Shown: positions 8,605 through 17,138 of the stretch, in pieces | Layout of the letters: every line of letters starts with the position of its first letter | Position numbering within the stretch: position 1 is the first letter of the stretch | From: Nostoc sp. TCL26-01 | Lineage (GTDB): Bacteria; Cyanobacteriota; Cyanobacteriia; Cyanobacteriales; Nostocaceae | Reading direction: 5' to 3' | DNA: 64,000 bases | NCBI RefSeq assembly: GCF_013393945.1 | Contig: NZ_CP040297.1 | Location: 1-64,000 of the forward strand | Notes under the pieces: generated by a model | The model's input: the letters and a program-made list of their open reading frames with translations, nothing else | Database searches by the model: none | What the model was told of the DNA's origin: nothing | Position numbers and translations under genes: made by a program

Positions 8605-10011
8605 ATGCCAGCGAATTCCTGGCCCGACAACGATTCCTACAAAGAGCTTGATCCACTCAACTCCTTGTTGTCTGACCTATCGGCAACTGAGGAATCAGTG
8701 GTAGAAACACGGGATTTGTCTCTCATATCCCGGTTTCAAGGACGTAGACGTAAAGCTGCTCTGGTTTTAACCATAGTCTGGAGTGGCACGATCGCTCTAC
8801 ATCTAGCTTCCTGGGCCTCTATCTTTATACTAGGGCTGACTACCATTTTAGGAATTCATGCTTTAGTCGTAATTTTTGCTAGACCCCGCCATTATCCAAA
8901 AGAGATTCAGGGCAGTTTACCCTTTGTATCTATCTTGGTAGCCGCGAAAAATGAGGAAGCAGTCATTGGTAAGTTAGCCAAGAGCCTTTGTAATCTGGAA
9001 TATCCCAACGGGCAATACGAAGTTTGGATAATTGACGACAATAGTACCGATAAAACCCATGATGTATTAGTAGAATTAGCCAAAGAATACGACAAGCTCA
9101 AAGTACTCAGGCGTTCTGCTCAAGCTACTGGTGGTAAATCGGGAGCATTAAATCAAGTTTTGCCATTAACTAAGGGTGAAATTATAGCCGTGTTTGATGC
9201 TGATGCCCAAGTGGCATCAGATATGCTAGTTCAGGTAGTACCTTTGTTTCAGCGAGATAAGGTGGGGGCGGTGCAGGTGCGAAAAGCGATCGCCAACGCC
9301 AAGCACAACTTCTGGACAAAGGGGCAAATGTCCGAAATGGCTCTGGATACTTGGTTCCAGCAACAGCGTACTGCCTTGGGCGGCATTGGTGAACTGCGGG
9401 GTAATGGTCAATTTGTCCGTCGCCAAGCTCTAGATAGCTGCGGCGGTTGGAATGAAGAAACCATCACTGATGATTTGGATCTGACTTTCCGCCTACATCT
9501 TGACAAATGGGATATTGAATGCTTATTCTATCCTGCCGTGCTGGAAGAAGGGGTAACAAATGCGATCGCCCTGTGGCATCAACGCAATCGTTGGGCAGAA
9601 GGTGGTTATCAGCGCTACTTAGATTACTGGGATCTGATTCTCAAAAATCGCATGGGTACGCGAAAAACTTGGGATATGCTGATGTTTCTGCTGACAATGT
9701 ATATCCTGCCGACAGCCGCAATTCCCGATTTGTTAATGGCTATCCTGCGCCATCGCCCACCCATGTTAGGCCCTGTGACTGGTTTGTCGGTAACAATGTC
9801 TGTTGTGGGGATGTTTGCTGGCTTGCGACGCATCCGCCAAGAACAGAAATTTTATGTTCATACCCCCCTAGTACTATTACTGCAAACACTACGCGGCTCT
9901 TTGTATATGCTGCACTGGCTAGTAGTGATGAGCAGTACCACAGCCCGGATGTCGGTTAGGCCTAAACGCTTGAAATGGGTAAAAACTGTTCATACAGGCA
10001 GTGGAGAATAA
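8605..10011 (+). CDS. mgdA: Beta-monoglucosyldiacylglycerol synthase (GT2 family)
   Basis: MgdA uses UDP-glucose to make monoglucosyldiacylglycerol, the precursor of the galactolipids of thylakoid membranes. The 468-residue protein has hydrophobic helices near residues 50-95. A family-2 glycosyltransferase domain follows with VSILVAAKNEEAVIG, IIDDNSTDKT, FDADAQVAS (DxD-like), ITDDLDLTFRLHLDKWDIE and HQRNRWAEGG (the Q..RW acceptor motif). C-terminal membrane helices end in SVRPKRLKWVKT. The sequence closely matches what I recall of the characterised Anabaena enzyme. A strong intrinsic terminator follows at 10035-10078. Cellulose-synthase-like relatives share the fold but not this C-terminus. 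Confidence 0.9.
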   Translation: MPANSWPDNDSYKELDPLNSLLSDLSATEESVVETRDLSLISRFQGRRRKAALVLTIVWSGTIALHLASWASIFILGLTTILGIHALVVIFARPRHYPKEIQGSLPFVSILVAAKNEEAVIGKLAKSLCNLEYPNGQYEVWIIDDNSTDKTHDVLVELAKEYDKLKVLRRSAQATGGKSGALNQVLPLTKGEIIAVFDADAQVASDMLVQVVPLFQRDKVGAVQVRKAIANAKHNFWTKGQMSEMALDTWFQQQRTALGGIGELRGNGQFVRRQALDSCGGWNEETITDDLDLTFRLHLDKWDIECLFYPAVLEEGVTNAIALWHQRNRWAEGGYQRYLDYWDLILKNRMGTRKTWDMLMFLLTMYILPTAAIPDLLMAILRHRPPMLGPVTGLSVTMSVVGMFAGLRRIRQEQKFYVHTPLVLLLQTLRGSLYMLHWLVVMSSTTARMSVRPKRLKWVKTVHTGSGE

Positions 10012-10034
10012 CCCCTAGCGGAAATTTACAAGCC

Positions 10035-10078
10035 AAAATGCCAAATTCAAATCCTATTTTTGAATTTGGCATTTTTTT
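10035..10078 (+). terminator. Intrinsic terminator of mgdA
   Basis: The stem AAAATGCCAAATTCAAA pairs with TTTGAATTTGGCATTTT across a short loop and runs into a T-tract. It lies 24 bases after the mgdA stop. Confidence 0.9.
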
Positions 10079-10092
10079 AGCAGATTTTGGTC

Positions 10093-10127
10093 AAAAAAAA
10101 GCGATCGCCTGATGAAAGCGATCGCTT
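10093..10127 (-). terminator. Intrinsic terminator of ndhD built from two HIP1 octamers
   Basis: On the minus strand AAGCGATCGC, a 9-base loop and GCGATCGCTT form a perfect 10-bp stem followed by T8. It lies about 25 bases after the ndhD stop. Both arms are extended HIP1 octamers. Confidence 0.8.
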
Positions 10128-10149
10128 AATTATTAATCCGGTTAAAGAG

Positions 10150-11835
10150 TTACTTGATGATTCCTGAAACAGCCATTACTTCTGGTTCAGAAATGTTTGG
10201 GGTAAAAAATCCCTTGGCATAGATTTGGGGATTTGCTTGAGCGATTTGGGTATAAGATTGACGAACTTGGGTGTTAACTGCAACTGTTTTTACATCGTAC
10301 ATTTGCGTAGCTATCTTAGGATAAACACCAATGCCAATAATCAACACCAAAAAGCAAGCAGCAATAAATACTTCGCGGGGGGCAGCATCTCTGTATACTG
10401 ATTCACCAGGTAGTAGACAGTCTGTACCAAAACAAGCGGTTCCTTCGTCTTCTTGATTCTCATAAGCGGCATTGTTGATGTTGCAACTGAGGTCTGAACC
10501 AGTACCGTAAAAGACCTTTCTCAACATCGAGAGCAGGTAAATCGGTGTGAGGATCACGCCCACTGCGGCTAAGAACACCATCACAGTACAGAATGTGGAA
10601 CTGTAAATATCACTGCTGGTGACACCAACAAAGACTTGGAGTTCGCTGACAAAGCCACTCATCCCCGGAAGCGCTAGAGAAGCCATTGCACCTGCGGTAA
10701 ATAGGGCAAATACTTTAGGCATAACTTGACCGATACCGCCCAAGTTATCCATAGCCATTGTATGAGTGCGATCGTAAGTCACTCCAGCCAGGAAGAACAA
10801 TACCGCCGCAATCAAACCATGAGATAGCATTTGCAGCATTGCACCACTCACACCCACATCAGTGAAGGAAGCAATACCTAACAACACAAACCCCATGTGA
10901 GACACGGAAGAGTAAGCGAGGCGGCGCTTCATGTGAGTTTGCCCGAAGGAGTTTAAAGCACCGTAGATAATGTTGATGACTCCCAGAGTCGCTAAAACTG
11001 GAGCAAAGTAAATGTGAGCATCAGAAAGCAGTTCTAAATTTAAGCGAATCAACCCGTATCCGCCCATTTTTAACAACACACCAGCCAAAATCATGGATAC
11101 TGGTGCAGATGCTTCACCATGAGCGTCAGGTAGCCAGGTGTGTAAGGGAAAGATCGCCAGCTTCACGCCAAAGGCAATTAATAAACCAGCGTAAAGTAAC
11201 AGTTCTAACGCTAGGGGGTAATTCTTCGCGCCCAGTTCGACTATATCAAAGGTTGTATTGTCACCATAGAGAGCCATTGCTAGCCCAGCGACAAGAATGA
11301 ATATGGAAGCGGCTGCTGTGTAAAGTAAGAATTTTGTGGCAGCGTAACGACGTTTCTGTCCACCCCAAATTGAGACAAGCAAGTAGACAGGAACTAGCTC
11401 TAGTTCCCACATGATGAAGAATAGCAACAAATCTTGAGCAACGAACACCCCGATTTGGGCTGAATATAGCAACAGCATTAAGAAATAGAACAGACGAGGC
11501 TTCAGATTAACTTGCCATGCTGCAAACATAGAAAGCGTCGTCACAAACCCAGCCAGCAACACAAGTGGCATAGATATTCCATCGACTGAAACCGCCCAGC
11601 TAAAACCTAACTGGGGAACCCAATCATATTTCTCCACAAGTTGAAAACTCGCACTACCGGTATCGTAATGCTGCCAAAAGGTGTAGCACATCAAAACAAA
11701 ATCCGCGATTCCTACACCGAGGGCATACCATCGTACCAGCTTGCCATCTTTATCAGGCAGCACGGGAATAAACAAAGAAGCAACGAGTGGTAGCAATATA
11801 ATCGCGGTCAGCCAAGGAAATCCATCCGCTATCAT
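10150..11835 (-). CDS. ndhD: NAD(P)H-quinone oxidoreductase chain 4 (NdhD)
   Basis: NdhD is a proton-pumping, antiporter-like subunit of the thylakoid NDH-1 complex, used in respiration and cyclic electron flow. The 561-residue protein has about 14 membrane helices with family landmarks: [52 protein letters not shown] with the essential Glu, [39 protein letters not shown] and [17 protein letters not shown] start at the ATG giving [12 protein letters not shown] four codons earlier is in frame but less likely. A Cys-containing insert (about residues 440-465) precedes the last helices. Nostocales carry several ndhD paralogues, and I cannot say which complex this one serves. Confidence 0.93.
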   Translation of the reverse strand: MIADGFPWLTAIILLPLVASLFIPVLPDKDGKLVRWYALGVGIADFVLMCYTFWQHYDTGSASFQLVEKYDWVPQLGFSWAVSVDGISMPLVLLAGFVTTLSMFAAWQVNLKPRLFYFLMLLLYSAQIGVFVAQDLLLFFIMWELELVPVYLLVSIWGGQKRRYAATKFLLYTAAASIFILVAGLAMALYGDNTTFDIVELGAKNYPLALELLLYAGLLIAFGVKLAIFPLHTWLPDAHGEASAPVSMILAGVLLKMGGYGLIRLNLELLSDAHIYFAPVLATLGVINIIYGALNSFGQTHMKRRLAYSSVSHMGFVLLGIASFTDVGVSGAMLQMLSHGLIAAVLFFLAGVTYDRTHTMAMDNLGGIGQVMPKVFALFTAGAMASLALPGMSGFVSELQVFVGVTSSDIYSSTFCTVMVFLAAVGVILTPIYLLSMLRKVFYGTGSDLSCNINNAAYENQEDEGTACFGTDCLLPGESVYRDAAPREVFIAACFLVLIIGIGVYPKIATQMYDVKTVAVNTQVRQSYTQIAQANPQIYAKGFFTPNISEPEVMAVSGIIK

Positions 11836-12716
11836 GATGTTGAGCAAAAATACTTATTGGTGAATAAATATATTGTATTAAACTTTGTAAACATTTCCTT
11901 ATAAATATTTACCGCAGGTTTCTATAGATGCCATCTATTGAATAGTAAAAAATCAATAATTATCCCAGTAAATTATCAATAGAACTTAAGCATGGGTAAC
12001 GCAAAATCAAGGATTCGGGCAGGATATTGGTAATAAGGCACAAGGGATCAAGCATTAAATAATAAATATTAAATATAGTTCGTCCGGGTGGTTATCCCGC
12101 AGGGTAACGCACCAAAACCTTCTGGTGCTGCGTTACAGCAGTCCAAAAAACTTGATTTTGATCATTGACCATTGACTATTGACTATTGACCACCCTCAGA
12201 AGGGTTTCTTGGTTGAGTGCGTAAGTCCTAATCTATATTGTTGTAGAATTAATTCTGTCATTAAAGCGCACAGCAAAAGCAAAGCGGGTATTTATTCACC
12301 CGTTGAGCATATCCAGACTCGCAAAGGTACTGCTAAAACATCTGTGAGAGTGGACGATCGCATAAGAGCAACACAAGCAGTATGGACTCTCCCGCTAAAG
12401 AGCTAATGTTCGGCGAAAACCACTGCTTAGAGTTCTTGCGTCATTGTCGTCAAGGATTTGGGAAAACCTAGTTTTTCCACCAACTTGTCAATATAGATTA
12501 GTCTCATCAGAACTTCTGATGTCGCCGACTAATTGCGCTCAAAGTCTGCTTGCGTCTATTTTTGGCTAGCAGATACAGAGGTGAAACAGGACACCTATCA
12601 ATATTATTAGCGCTAAGGGAGTTGCTGTTGTCAAAAATACAATTTGTCAAAAAAGCAAGTTAGTTCAGTGAGGGATGGCCGTGGAGATACTTGTGGAAAA
12701 AGGTGTTAATGTTGCT
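11836..12716. other. Gene-free interval with a stem-loop repeat
   Basis: An 881-base gap between divergent ndhD and ftrV. An imperfect inverted repeat at 12104-12136 (GTAACGCACCA against TGGTGCTGCGTTAC) belongs to a dispersed family, and a weaker relative is near 40148-40190. TTGACTATTGACTATTGAC repeats lie at 12165-12190. A 75-codon frame at 12179-12406 begins inside this repeat with a TTG, and I do not accept it as a gene. I see no recognisable RNA gene. Confidence 0.55.
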
Positions 12717-12938
12717 ATGAAAGTAGGCGATCGCGTCCGGATTAAAGAATCGGTAGTAGTGTATCATCACCCTGAACATCGCGGTCAAGCTTTTGACCTC
12801 AAAGGCTCAGAAGGCGAAATTACGGAGATTGTTACCCAATGGCAAGGTAGACCGGTTAGTGCTAACCTGCCTTATTTAGTCCAGTTTAGTAAAAAATTTA
12901 AAGCTCACCTACGCGAAAATGAATTAGAAATTATCTAA
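12717..12938 (+). CDS. ftrV: Ferredoxin-thioredoxin reductase variable chain
   Basis: FtrV is the small, heart-shaped, SH3-like subunit that clamps the catalytic chain of ferredoxin-thioredoxin reductase. It is part of light-driven redox control of Calvin-cycle enzymes. Signature segments are MKVGDRVRIKESVVVYHHPE, FDLKGSEGEITEI, WQGRPVSANLPYLVQF and FKAHLRENELE. The start at the ATG of MKVGD matches the family. An ATG 14 codons upstream would add a non-conserved MAVEILVEKG extension. The 73-residue length is standard. The catalytic chain gene is not in the window. Its stop overlaps that of a convergent gene by four bases. Confidence 0.95.
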   Translation: MKVGDRVRIKESVVVYHHPEHRGQAFDLKGSEGEITEIVTQWQGRPVSANLPYLVQFSKKFKAHLRENELEII

Positions 12939-13165
12939 ATCTTTGAAGGGCGGCGGAACCACTGCATAATATTCAGTTCGCCGCGCATTCTCTGGAGTTG
13001 TTGACGGTTTTCCTCGGCAGTAACGTCATACCATTCACAATGACGCTGAAACTCCGAGCGTTTCTGCACTTCATAATAAAACTGATGACTTGTCTGATAA
13101 ACCGCAAAGCTTTCCTCAACTTGCGGTTGGGGACAAGGCAAAATATAAGTTAATTTTTCTGACAT
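12935..13165 (-). CDS. Small conserved hypothetical protein
   Basis: A 76-residue soluble protein, rich in Gln, Glu and aromatics (QTSHQFYYEVQKRSEFQRHC, RQQLQRMRGELNIMQWF), with no motif I recognise. The start ATG and coding-like composition support it. It is convergent with ftrV and their stops overlap by four bases, so the two messages share 3' ends. Confidence 0.7.
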   Translation of the reverse strand: MSEKLTYILPCPQPQVEESFAVYQTSHQFYYEVQKRSEFQRHCEWYDVTAEENRQQLQRMRGELNIMQWFRRPSKI

Positions 13166-13374
13166 AACAATATTGGGATTGGGAACAAGTCAATTCAAAA
13201 TTCAAAATTCGTCTTGGAAAGTTTGCTCAACGGGGGAAACCCCCGCACGCAACTTTCCGCAAAATTCAAAATGGGACAAGGGGATAAGGGGTCAGGGAAG
13301 AGGCTAAGAGCGAACTAGCGTCATTACAAATTACGTAGGCGCAAGCCTTCCCGTAGGGTATTACGAATTACTAA

Positions 13375-14166
13375 TCATGTCCAACCGCGTAACCAATAAA
13401 CTAAGCTGCCAACATATTCTTTTAAGGCGTTAGTAAATTGATGTAGGTTGTTGGTGTCTGGTAGTAGATTTAAGATAGCGGCTTTGGGACTGCTGCTGAG
13501 TTCATTGAGTTCGCCTTTACTTACCAAAAAGTCAGTTGGTGCAGCAATAACATCGATACCTTGACGTTGAAAAATTTTGAGCGATCGCGGTGTGTGCATT
13601 GCTGATGTTACCAATAAAACTTTACTAATACCACGAGATTGCAAAATTTTCTTGACATTTACGGCATTTTGATATGTGTTGAGTGAATCTGGTTCTTGAA
13701 TCAACGCCTCGGCGGGGATACCAATCGACGTTAAGATATTCGCCATATCTGCTGATTCTGATGCACCACTACCACGCCAATCGATGCGTCCACCACTGAG
13801 AATAATTAACGGAGCCTTTTTTTGTCGATATAATTGAGCAGCATAGATAACGCGATCGCCCTGTTCACTTAAATCAACCGTAGGCCTTGGTGGAAAGGCT
13901 GATTTAGTTGCCCCACCCAATACTACAATCGCTTCCGCATTAGGTAATTCAGATAAAGGAATATTTTGCCATTCTAGCGATCGCACAAAATATTTAGCAA
14001 CCCAAGCGTTACTACAAAATAATAATAAGATTAGTGAAGCAGCGATCGCCAAAGTAGCAACACGCGGTCTTTTTCGCAACGTCACTAATGCAACCACTAA
14101 AAAGATACAAGCCAATCCCAAAGGATAAAAGAATAGTGGCAGTAACTTAGACAAATATAAAAACAT
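13375..14166 (-). CDS. YdcF/ElyC family protein (DUF218)
   Basis: A 263-residue membrane-anchored protein. Two hydrophobic helices (about residues 5-50) precede a DUF218 domain with EAIVVLGGATKS, RVIYAAQLYRQKKAPLIILS, SGGRIDWRGSGASESADM, LNTYQNAVN and LLVTSAMHTPRS. ElyC/SanA/YdcF proteins are linked to envelope integrity and peptidoglycan-precursor metabolism in enterobacteria. The enzymatic activity is unknown, and the precise role here is inferred only from the fold. Confidence 0.88.
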   Translation of the reverse strand: MFLYLSKLLPLFFYPLGLACIFLVVALVTLRKRPRVATLAIAASLILLLFCSNAWVAKYFVRSLEWQNIPLSELPNAEAIVVLGGATKSAFPPRPTVDLSEQGDRVIYAAQLYRQKKAPLIILSGGRIDWRGSGASESADMANILTSIGIPAEALIQEPDSLNTYQNAVNVKKILQSRGISKVLLVTSAMHTPRSLKIFQRQGIDVIAAPTDFLVSKGELNELSSSPKAAILNLLPDTNNLHQFTNALKEYVGSLVYWLRGWT

Positions 14167-14220
14167 ACTTCATCATCAGCCATAGCCTAACAGTCATTAA
14201 TATTACTTCTTCCCCATTCC

Positions 14221-14739
14221 CTATCCCCTATCCCCATCATTATTCCTCGAAAACGGAAACCTAAAACTTCCCGGACTGCGGCGATAACGGCGCACAGTTC
14301 TTCTTGTTTGTCGTTTAGTAATTCTGTCACTAGACTCTTCCCCTTCCACCTCTTCTACAACTTCTACAGGTAATTGAGTTCTGGTTTCTTCTTTACTTCT
14401 CCACCAAGCAATAGTCCAACCCCCACCTAAAGCGCCGATACCTCCCAACAAGATACTCATGGGTGCAGGATATCCCAACAGCGCAAAACCCAGCAAGAAA
14501 AATAACCAGTATTTCAACCCAGCATCAATACCATCAGAAGAAGCCACCGTTGGCTGTTGGGGACTACTTTTACTGGAATTTGTAAACCAACCTATCGTAA
14601 AGCCAGTGATAATTCCTAAAAAGATACTCAACGGAACAGGCGACCCCGTTGAGATTAAAATAAATGCTAAAAATGACCCAAATGCTAGTTGGGAAAGGAA
14701 TGCAGGGGAGAAATTGAAGAGATTGTTATTGTTAGCCAT
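14221..14739 (-). CDS. Hypothetical membrane protein
   Basis: A 172-residue protein with two repeated hydrophobic hairpins. FLAFILISTGSPVPLSIFLG and FALLGYPAPMSILLGGIGAL share a G(S/Y)P.P.SI(F/L)LG motif that looks like an internal duplication. An acidic segment (EVVEEVEGEESS) leads to a strongly basic tail (TKRQTRRTVRRYRRSPGSFR). I do not recognise the family. The basic tail could contact nucleic acid or membrane lipid. Confidence 0.75.
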   Translation of the reverse strand: MANNNNLFNFSPAFLSQLAFGSFLAFILISTGSPVPLSIFLGIITGFTIGWFTNSSKSSPQQPTVASSDGIDAGLKYWLFFLLGFALLGYPAPMSILLGGIGALGGGWTIAWWRSKEETRTQLPVEVVEEVEGEESSDRITKRQTRRTVRRYRRSPGSFRFPFSRNNDGDRG

Positions 14740-14783
14740 AAGTTACTGAAGAAGGGGTGTGAGGGTGTACGGGTTTAGGAGTG

Positions 14784-14876
14784 ATACCAATTTCCTTTAA
14801 ATGTGAAACAGTAGAGACGTTGCAATGCAACGTCTCTACATAATTCATGTGTATCATGATTAACGTGAAATGGTAT
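14784..14876. mobile_element. 93-bp MITE-like element, copy A
   Basis: Termini ATACCAATTT and AAATGGTAT are inverted repeats. The centre is the 29-base palindrome GTAGAGACGTTGCAATGCAAC... (14811-14839). A copy of the same length in the opposite orientation lies at 21411-21503. No open reading frame is inside, so it would depend on a transposase encoded elsewhere. Confidence 0.75.
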
Positions 14877-14927
14877 GAAATTACGAATTACGTAGCTTGC
14901 TTCTCGCATGAAGGCGAGTATTACGAA

Positions 14928-16436
14928 TTACGAATTTGTATCCCAAATTTGTACATAGGATTTCTCTGCATCGGTAAAGGGTTCTGTTTGCTGGAGTTGG
15001 GAAGCTAATAAATCAACTGTCGCATCGGCAATATCACCAGTACGGTTAATCAGACGTTGCTGTATAACTTCTAGGGGTGCTGTACAGTAAATTATCTGGA
15101 GAGGGAGTTGGTGTTTTTCAGCTTGAGCGATCGCCTCTTGTCGCAAATGTTGTTTATCATATTTAGCATCTAAAATGACCGTATAACCTTGATTAGCTAG
15201 TATAATCCCCAAGTTCAATAACCGTGCATAGGTTTTCTCGGTCATCTCAGATGTATACAAATCATCATTGCCACGTTCCCACAAAGGAATTCCCCCCAAG
15301 TGTTTACGAACTGCATCTGAACGTACATGAATCGCATTTAGTTGACGCGCCAAATGTTTTGCTGTGGTACTCTTCCCAGAACCAGACAAACCCGACATTA
15401 AAATCAGTTTGCCCTGTTTGGGTTTAGTGTATTCCCAAGCTAGTGTGTAATATATGGAGGCTGTTTTAGTCGCTTCTTCCTTAACTGTCGTTGGCACACT
15501 AGGATCATCTAACAAAAACGAAGTTACCTTAGCCCGGACATAAGATTGGCGAATTAAATATATAGGTAATATCTGTAAGCCTTCCCAGTCACCAGTCTGT
15601 TCTACATAAGTATTTAAATAGGCGTTACTTAAATCTGGGCGTTGCTGTGCTGCCAAATCCATCACAGCATAAGCAACATCAAACATTACATCTACAAACC
15701 GGAACGGCTCGTTAAACTCAATACAATCGAACAGCCAGATTTTATCTTGCCACAGACAAATATTGCGTAGGTGTAAGTCTCCGTGACACTCCCGGATGTA
15801 GTTGTCTTGAATTCTCTGTTGAAATAATTCTACTTGTTCAGCAAAAAATTTCTCTGTATATGCTTTAGTTTCAGCAAATTGCTGCTGCGTCTGGGGGCCA
15901 CCGATGTATTTTTCTGTCTGTTCGTAATTTTCATCAAAAGCAGCCCGGACTTGTGGCACTTCCCCAAAACTGCGAATATAATCATTCGTCTCGGTTTTGG
16001 CGTGGTATTCAGCTACTATCCGTCCTAACTCCTCTAGTTGGGCTTCACCCAGCTTACCTTCAGCAAACAATGTGCTAAATAAACCATCTTGAGGAAACTG
16101 ACGCATTTTGAGTACATACTCAACAGCCTCATCCGTTCCGCTCAAAATATATTTCTCACCAGCCAAACTCACTGGTAAAACTTCCAGATAAAGTTCTGCC
16201 GCACCTCGCTGATTCAACCGCAATTCTTCTTGACAAAAATGCTGACGCTTTTCTAAAGTCGAGAAATCTAAGAAGCCAAAATTAACAGGCTTTTTCAACT
16301 TATAAGCATACTCCCCCGTGAGCAGCACATAAGAAACGTGAGTTTGAATGAGTTGGATAGGTTCTTGTACAGGATGGGGATAGAATCCCGGCTGTAACAT
16401 CTGCTCAATTAAAGCTGGAAAAGTCACTTCAGTCAT
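14928..16436 (-). CDS. APH-like phosphotransferase fused to a P-loop kinase
   Basis: A 502-residue two-domain protein. Residues 1-330 resemble the aminoglycoside-phosphotransferase/protein-kinase-like fold, with YVLLTGEYAYKLKKPVNFGF (ATP-binding lysine) and the catalytic loop IRECHGDLHLRNICLW followed by LFDCIEFNEPFRFVDV. Residues 340-500 are a zeta/gluconate-kinase-like P-loop domain (AAA_33) with MSGLSGSGKSTTAKHLA, DAKYDKQHLRQEA and QQRLINRTGD. The fusion is conserved in bacteria under names such as bifunctional aminoglycoside phosphotransferase/ATP-binding protein. The substrate is unknown, and antibiotic resistance should not be inferred. Confidence 0.85.
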   Translation of the reverse strand: MTEVTFPALIEQMLQPGFYPHPVQEPIQLIQTHVSYVLLTGEYAYKLKKPVNFGFLDFSTLEKRQHFCQEELRLNQRGAAELYLEVLPVSLAGEKYILSGTDEAVEYVLKMRQFPQDGLFSTLFAEGKLGEAQLEELGRIVAEYHAKTETNDYIRSFGEVPQVRAAFDENYEQTEKYIGGPQTQQQFAETKAYTEKFFAEQVELFQQRIQDNYIRECHGDLHLRNICLWQDKIWLFDCIEFNEPFRFVDVMFDVAYAVMDLAAQQRPDLSNAYLNTYVEQTGDWEGLQILPIYLIRQSYVRAKVTSFLLDDPSVPTTVKEEATKTASIYYTLAWEYTKPKQGKLILMSGLSGSGKSTTAKHLARQLNAIHVRSDAVRKHLGGIPLWERGNDDLYTSEMTEKTYARLLNLGIILANQGYTVILDAKYDKQHLRQEAIAQAEKHQLPLQIIYCTAPLEVIQQRLINRTGDIADATVDLLASQLQQTEPFTDAEKSYVQIWDTNS

Positions 16437-17138
16437 ATAAATTTTAAATTAACCTGAGTTGAGGATCAGCTATTCGGGAATACCTAAAACCGCCTAGTTT
16501 TCAACCTTACGGGCATAATCATTTTACCAGTTGCAACTCACAACTTCTGCCACAAGGCCACTGACTACTGACACTGAACACACTACTAAACTTCATCCCC
16601 TTATGGCTTGGAGTTTTGATTTATATGGTCATAGACATGAGAAAATACTTTTTAGGCAGTATTTTGAGTAATCTTGAAGAAAAATTCAGAAGTCAGAATA
16701 CAAGAGTCAGAATCAAGACGCTTGTTCGCTCTTAGCGTCTCCCCTTGGGAGAAGACTCGCTCTAACAGGTTGTTTGAAAAGTCAAAAAGTATACTAGAAA
16801 CCCCTCTCCAAACCTCTCACGCCAGTTGCTACAACGGGGGAAACCCGATACCAGTTTGCACAAGTCGGGAGACCCGCCCATGCAACTGGCTCCGCAACGC
16901 ACTGGCTCCCCGAAAGGTCGATAGGCTTTGAACCCCTTATTTTCTTGTTCCCCTTCCCTAGTAGGGAAGGGGTTAGAGGTTAGGTTTTTGAGATTTTGAT
17001 GTTACGCATGATACTTTTCAAACATCCTCTAAGCGTTCGCGTAGCGTCTCATAGAGAAGCTATGCTGTACCTTTCTCCTGTCGGAGACGCTACCGCGAAC
17101 GGGAAGAAAGCTGTGCGTTAGGGAAATTATTAGGTAGA
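16437..17138. other. Repeat-filled interval
   Basis: A 702-base gap with no credible gene. An 85-codon frame at 16674-16931 consists of dispersed repeats. It holds a 262-base element (16767-17028, listed separately) and a hairpin at 17035-17100 (GTTCGCGTAGCGTCTC against GAGACGCTACCGCGAAC) just before the methyltransferase start. Confidence 0.7.
16767..17028. mobile_element. 262-bp element with inverted ends, left of the methyltransferase
   Basis: The left end AGGTTGTTTGAAAAGT and the right end ACTTTTCAAACATCCT are inverted repeats (15 of 16 bases). The interior is dispersed cyanobacterial repeat (CCCCTCTCCAAACCTCTC and similar). It shares its ends with an element at 18198-18349. Confidence 0.65.

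Noticed and set aside
9519..9959. A 146-codon frame inside mgdA in another phase
   Set aside because: It lies within the well-supported mgdA gene and is a shadow of its codon use.
12179..12406. A 75-codon frame between ndhD and ftrV
   Set aside because: It begins with TTG inside TTGACTATTGACTATTGAC repeats and has no recognisable protein pattern. A short RNA is not excluded.
16479..16487. GGGAATACC, similar to the hormogonium J-box of SigJ-dependent promoters
   Set aside because: A single imperfect match recalled from memory, upstream of a gene with no known link to motility.
16674..16931. An 85-codon frame before the methyltransferase
   Set aside because: It is composed of dispersed intergenic repeats and begins at a weak start inside them.
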